Part shown: in pieces, positions 63,411-64,000 of the stretch
How the letters are laid out: the number at the start of each line of letters is the position of its first letter
Numbering within the stretch: the first letter of the stretch is position 1
Assembly: GCF_016695175.1 (NCBI RefSeq)
Contig: NZ_CP068023.1
Location: 3,053,501 to 3,117,500 of the forward strand
Direction: 5' to 3'
Source of the DNA: Pseudoalteromonas sp. GCY
GTDB lineage: Bacteria; Pseudomonadota; Gammaproteobacteria; Enterobacterales; Alteromonadaceae
DNA: 64,000 nucleotides
Made by a program: the position numbers and the translations under genes
The notes under the pieces: generated by a model
Told to the model about the DNA's origin: nothing
The model's input: the letters and a program-made list of their open reading frames with translations, nothing else
The model's database searches: none

Positions 63411-63875
63411 TTAAATTTGCTCTAGCACGTTCACCATTTCTAGAGCTCCAAGGGCGGCTTCTCCCCCTTTGTTGCCCATTTTAGTGCCCGCGCGCTCGAT
63501 AGCTTGCTCAATGCTTTCAGTGGTAAGTACACCAAAAGCAACAGGGATGTCATAATCTAATGAAACGCTAGCTAAGCCTTTGTTAGACTCGTTAGCAACT
63601 AAATCGAAGTGTGGTGTACCACCACGAATAATCACACCTAGCGCAATAATCGCGTCGTGCTCTTTTTTCATCGCAACGCGTTTTGCTGCTAGTGGTAGTT
63701 CAACCGCTCCCGGTACATATACAACCGTGATGTCTTCATCGCTAACACCACCGGTACGCTTTAATTCATCTACAGCGCCTTCAAGTAAGCTGCTACCGAT
63801 AAAATCGTTAAAACGTGAAATGACAATGGCAAATTTTTTGCCAGGAGCGTATTTATTACCTTCGATTACTTTCAT
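63411..63875 (-). CDS. ribH: 6,7-dimethyl-8-ribityllumazine synthase
   Basis: 154-aa riboflavin enzyme forming the icosahedral lumazine synthase shell. [15 protein letters not shown] near residue 20, [15 protein letters not shown] near 52, [17 protein letters not shown] near 79 with the catalytic His, [13 protein letters not shown] near the end. Part of the riboflavin/nusB operon, whose upstream genes lie beyond 64000. Confidence 0.96.
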   Translation of the reverse strand: MKVIEGNKYAPGKKFAIVISRFNDFIGSSLLEGAVDELKRTGGVSDEDITVVYVPGAVELPLAAKRVAMKKEHDAIIALGVIIRGGTPHFDLVANESNKGLASVSLDYDIPVAFGVLTTESIEQAIERAGTKMGNKGGEAALGALEMVNVLEQI

Positions 63876-63938
63876 TAGATGTTCCTAATCTGTATGAGCA
63901 ATTGCCAAATTGAGGCGCATGATAGCACAGTAATGTGG

Positions 63939-63969
63939 CAATCGCCTACTATCTGAATATAGGCGATTG
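63939..63969. repeat. inverted repeat upstream of ribH
   Basis: CAATCGCCTA (63939-63948) and TAGGCGATTG (63960-63969), perfect 10-bp arms with an 11-base loop, without a T tract. It lies in the 125-base stretch after the ribH start up to the window end, which holds no gene. Confidence 0.6.
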
Positions 63970-64000
63970 CGATCAATTTGGCATTTTGGAATTATTTTGG

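Overview
The window looks like a chromosomal segment of a marine gammaproteobacterium of the Alteromonadales, most likely Pseudoalteromonas or a close relative. The reasons are the sodium-type flagellar stator pair PomA/PomB, the organisation of the housekeeping clusters, a long PutA without a ribbon-helix-helix domain next to an Lrp-type regulator, and a moderately AT-rich base composition. Species assignment is an inference from gene content; no alignment was run.

Left part (1-13 kb) is the accessory end. A truncated trmN6 and the RNA helicase gene srmB are followed by a variable stretch (1.8-5.4 kb). It holds three small lone genes on the minus strand, two sites that look like integron attC sites (a gene-cassette remnant without an integrase in view), and a block of about 1 kb of nested repeats built of GGA-loop hairpins. 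Next comes an S66 peptidase gene and a complete hcnABC-like operon (hydrogen cyanide synthase) with an FNR/Anr-like box. A divergent micro-operon follows (36-aa peptide, 75-aa HTH protein, GNAT acetyltransferase), then a three-gene SDR / cytidylyltransferase / SDR unit.

Middle part (12.4-36.5 kb): an Lrp-family regulator divergent from putA; an orphan pair of phage-type regulators (XRE and CI/S24); LysE exporter, methylglyoxal synthase, YegD chaperone and a PAS-GGDEF protein. A conserved envelope-stress island follows: SpoOM-like protein, lipoprotein, DUF350 (YjfL-like), membrane-anchored spermidine-synthase-like enzyme, DUF2170 (YjfI), PspA/IM30 (YjfJ), DUF2491 (YjfK) and small partners. After it lie an FKBP isomerase overlapping a Lon-like protease gene, a zinc-ribbon protein, a TonB-dependent receptor and a PepSY membrane protein, probably for iron uptake.

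Right part (36.7-64 kb) is mostly core. leuS-lptE-holA-nadD-rsfS-rlmH-mrdA-mrdB-rlpA-dacA and ybeD-lipB-lipA form the widely conserved cell-wall/lipoate cluster, here interrupted by two related multi-pass membrane proteins. A HAAAP-family transporter, pomAB with a sigma-28 promoter and a 29-aa peptide gene downstream, the isoprenoid operon xseB-ispA-dxs, a large beta-propeller/Y_Y_Y/GGDEF sensor, and ribH-nusB-thiL-pgpA complete the window. I saw no rRNA, tRNA, CRISPR array, transposase or prophage structural genes.
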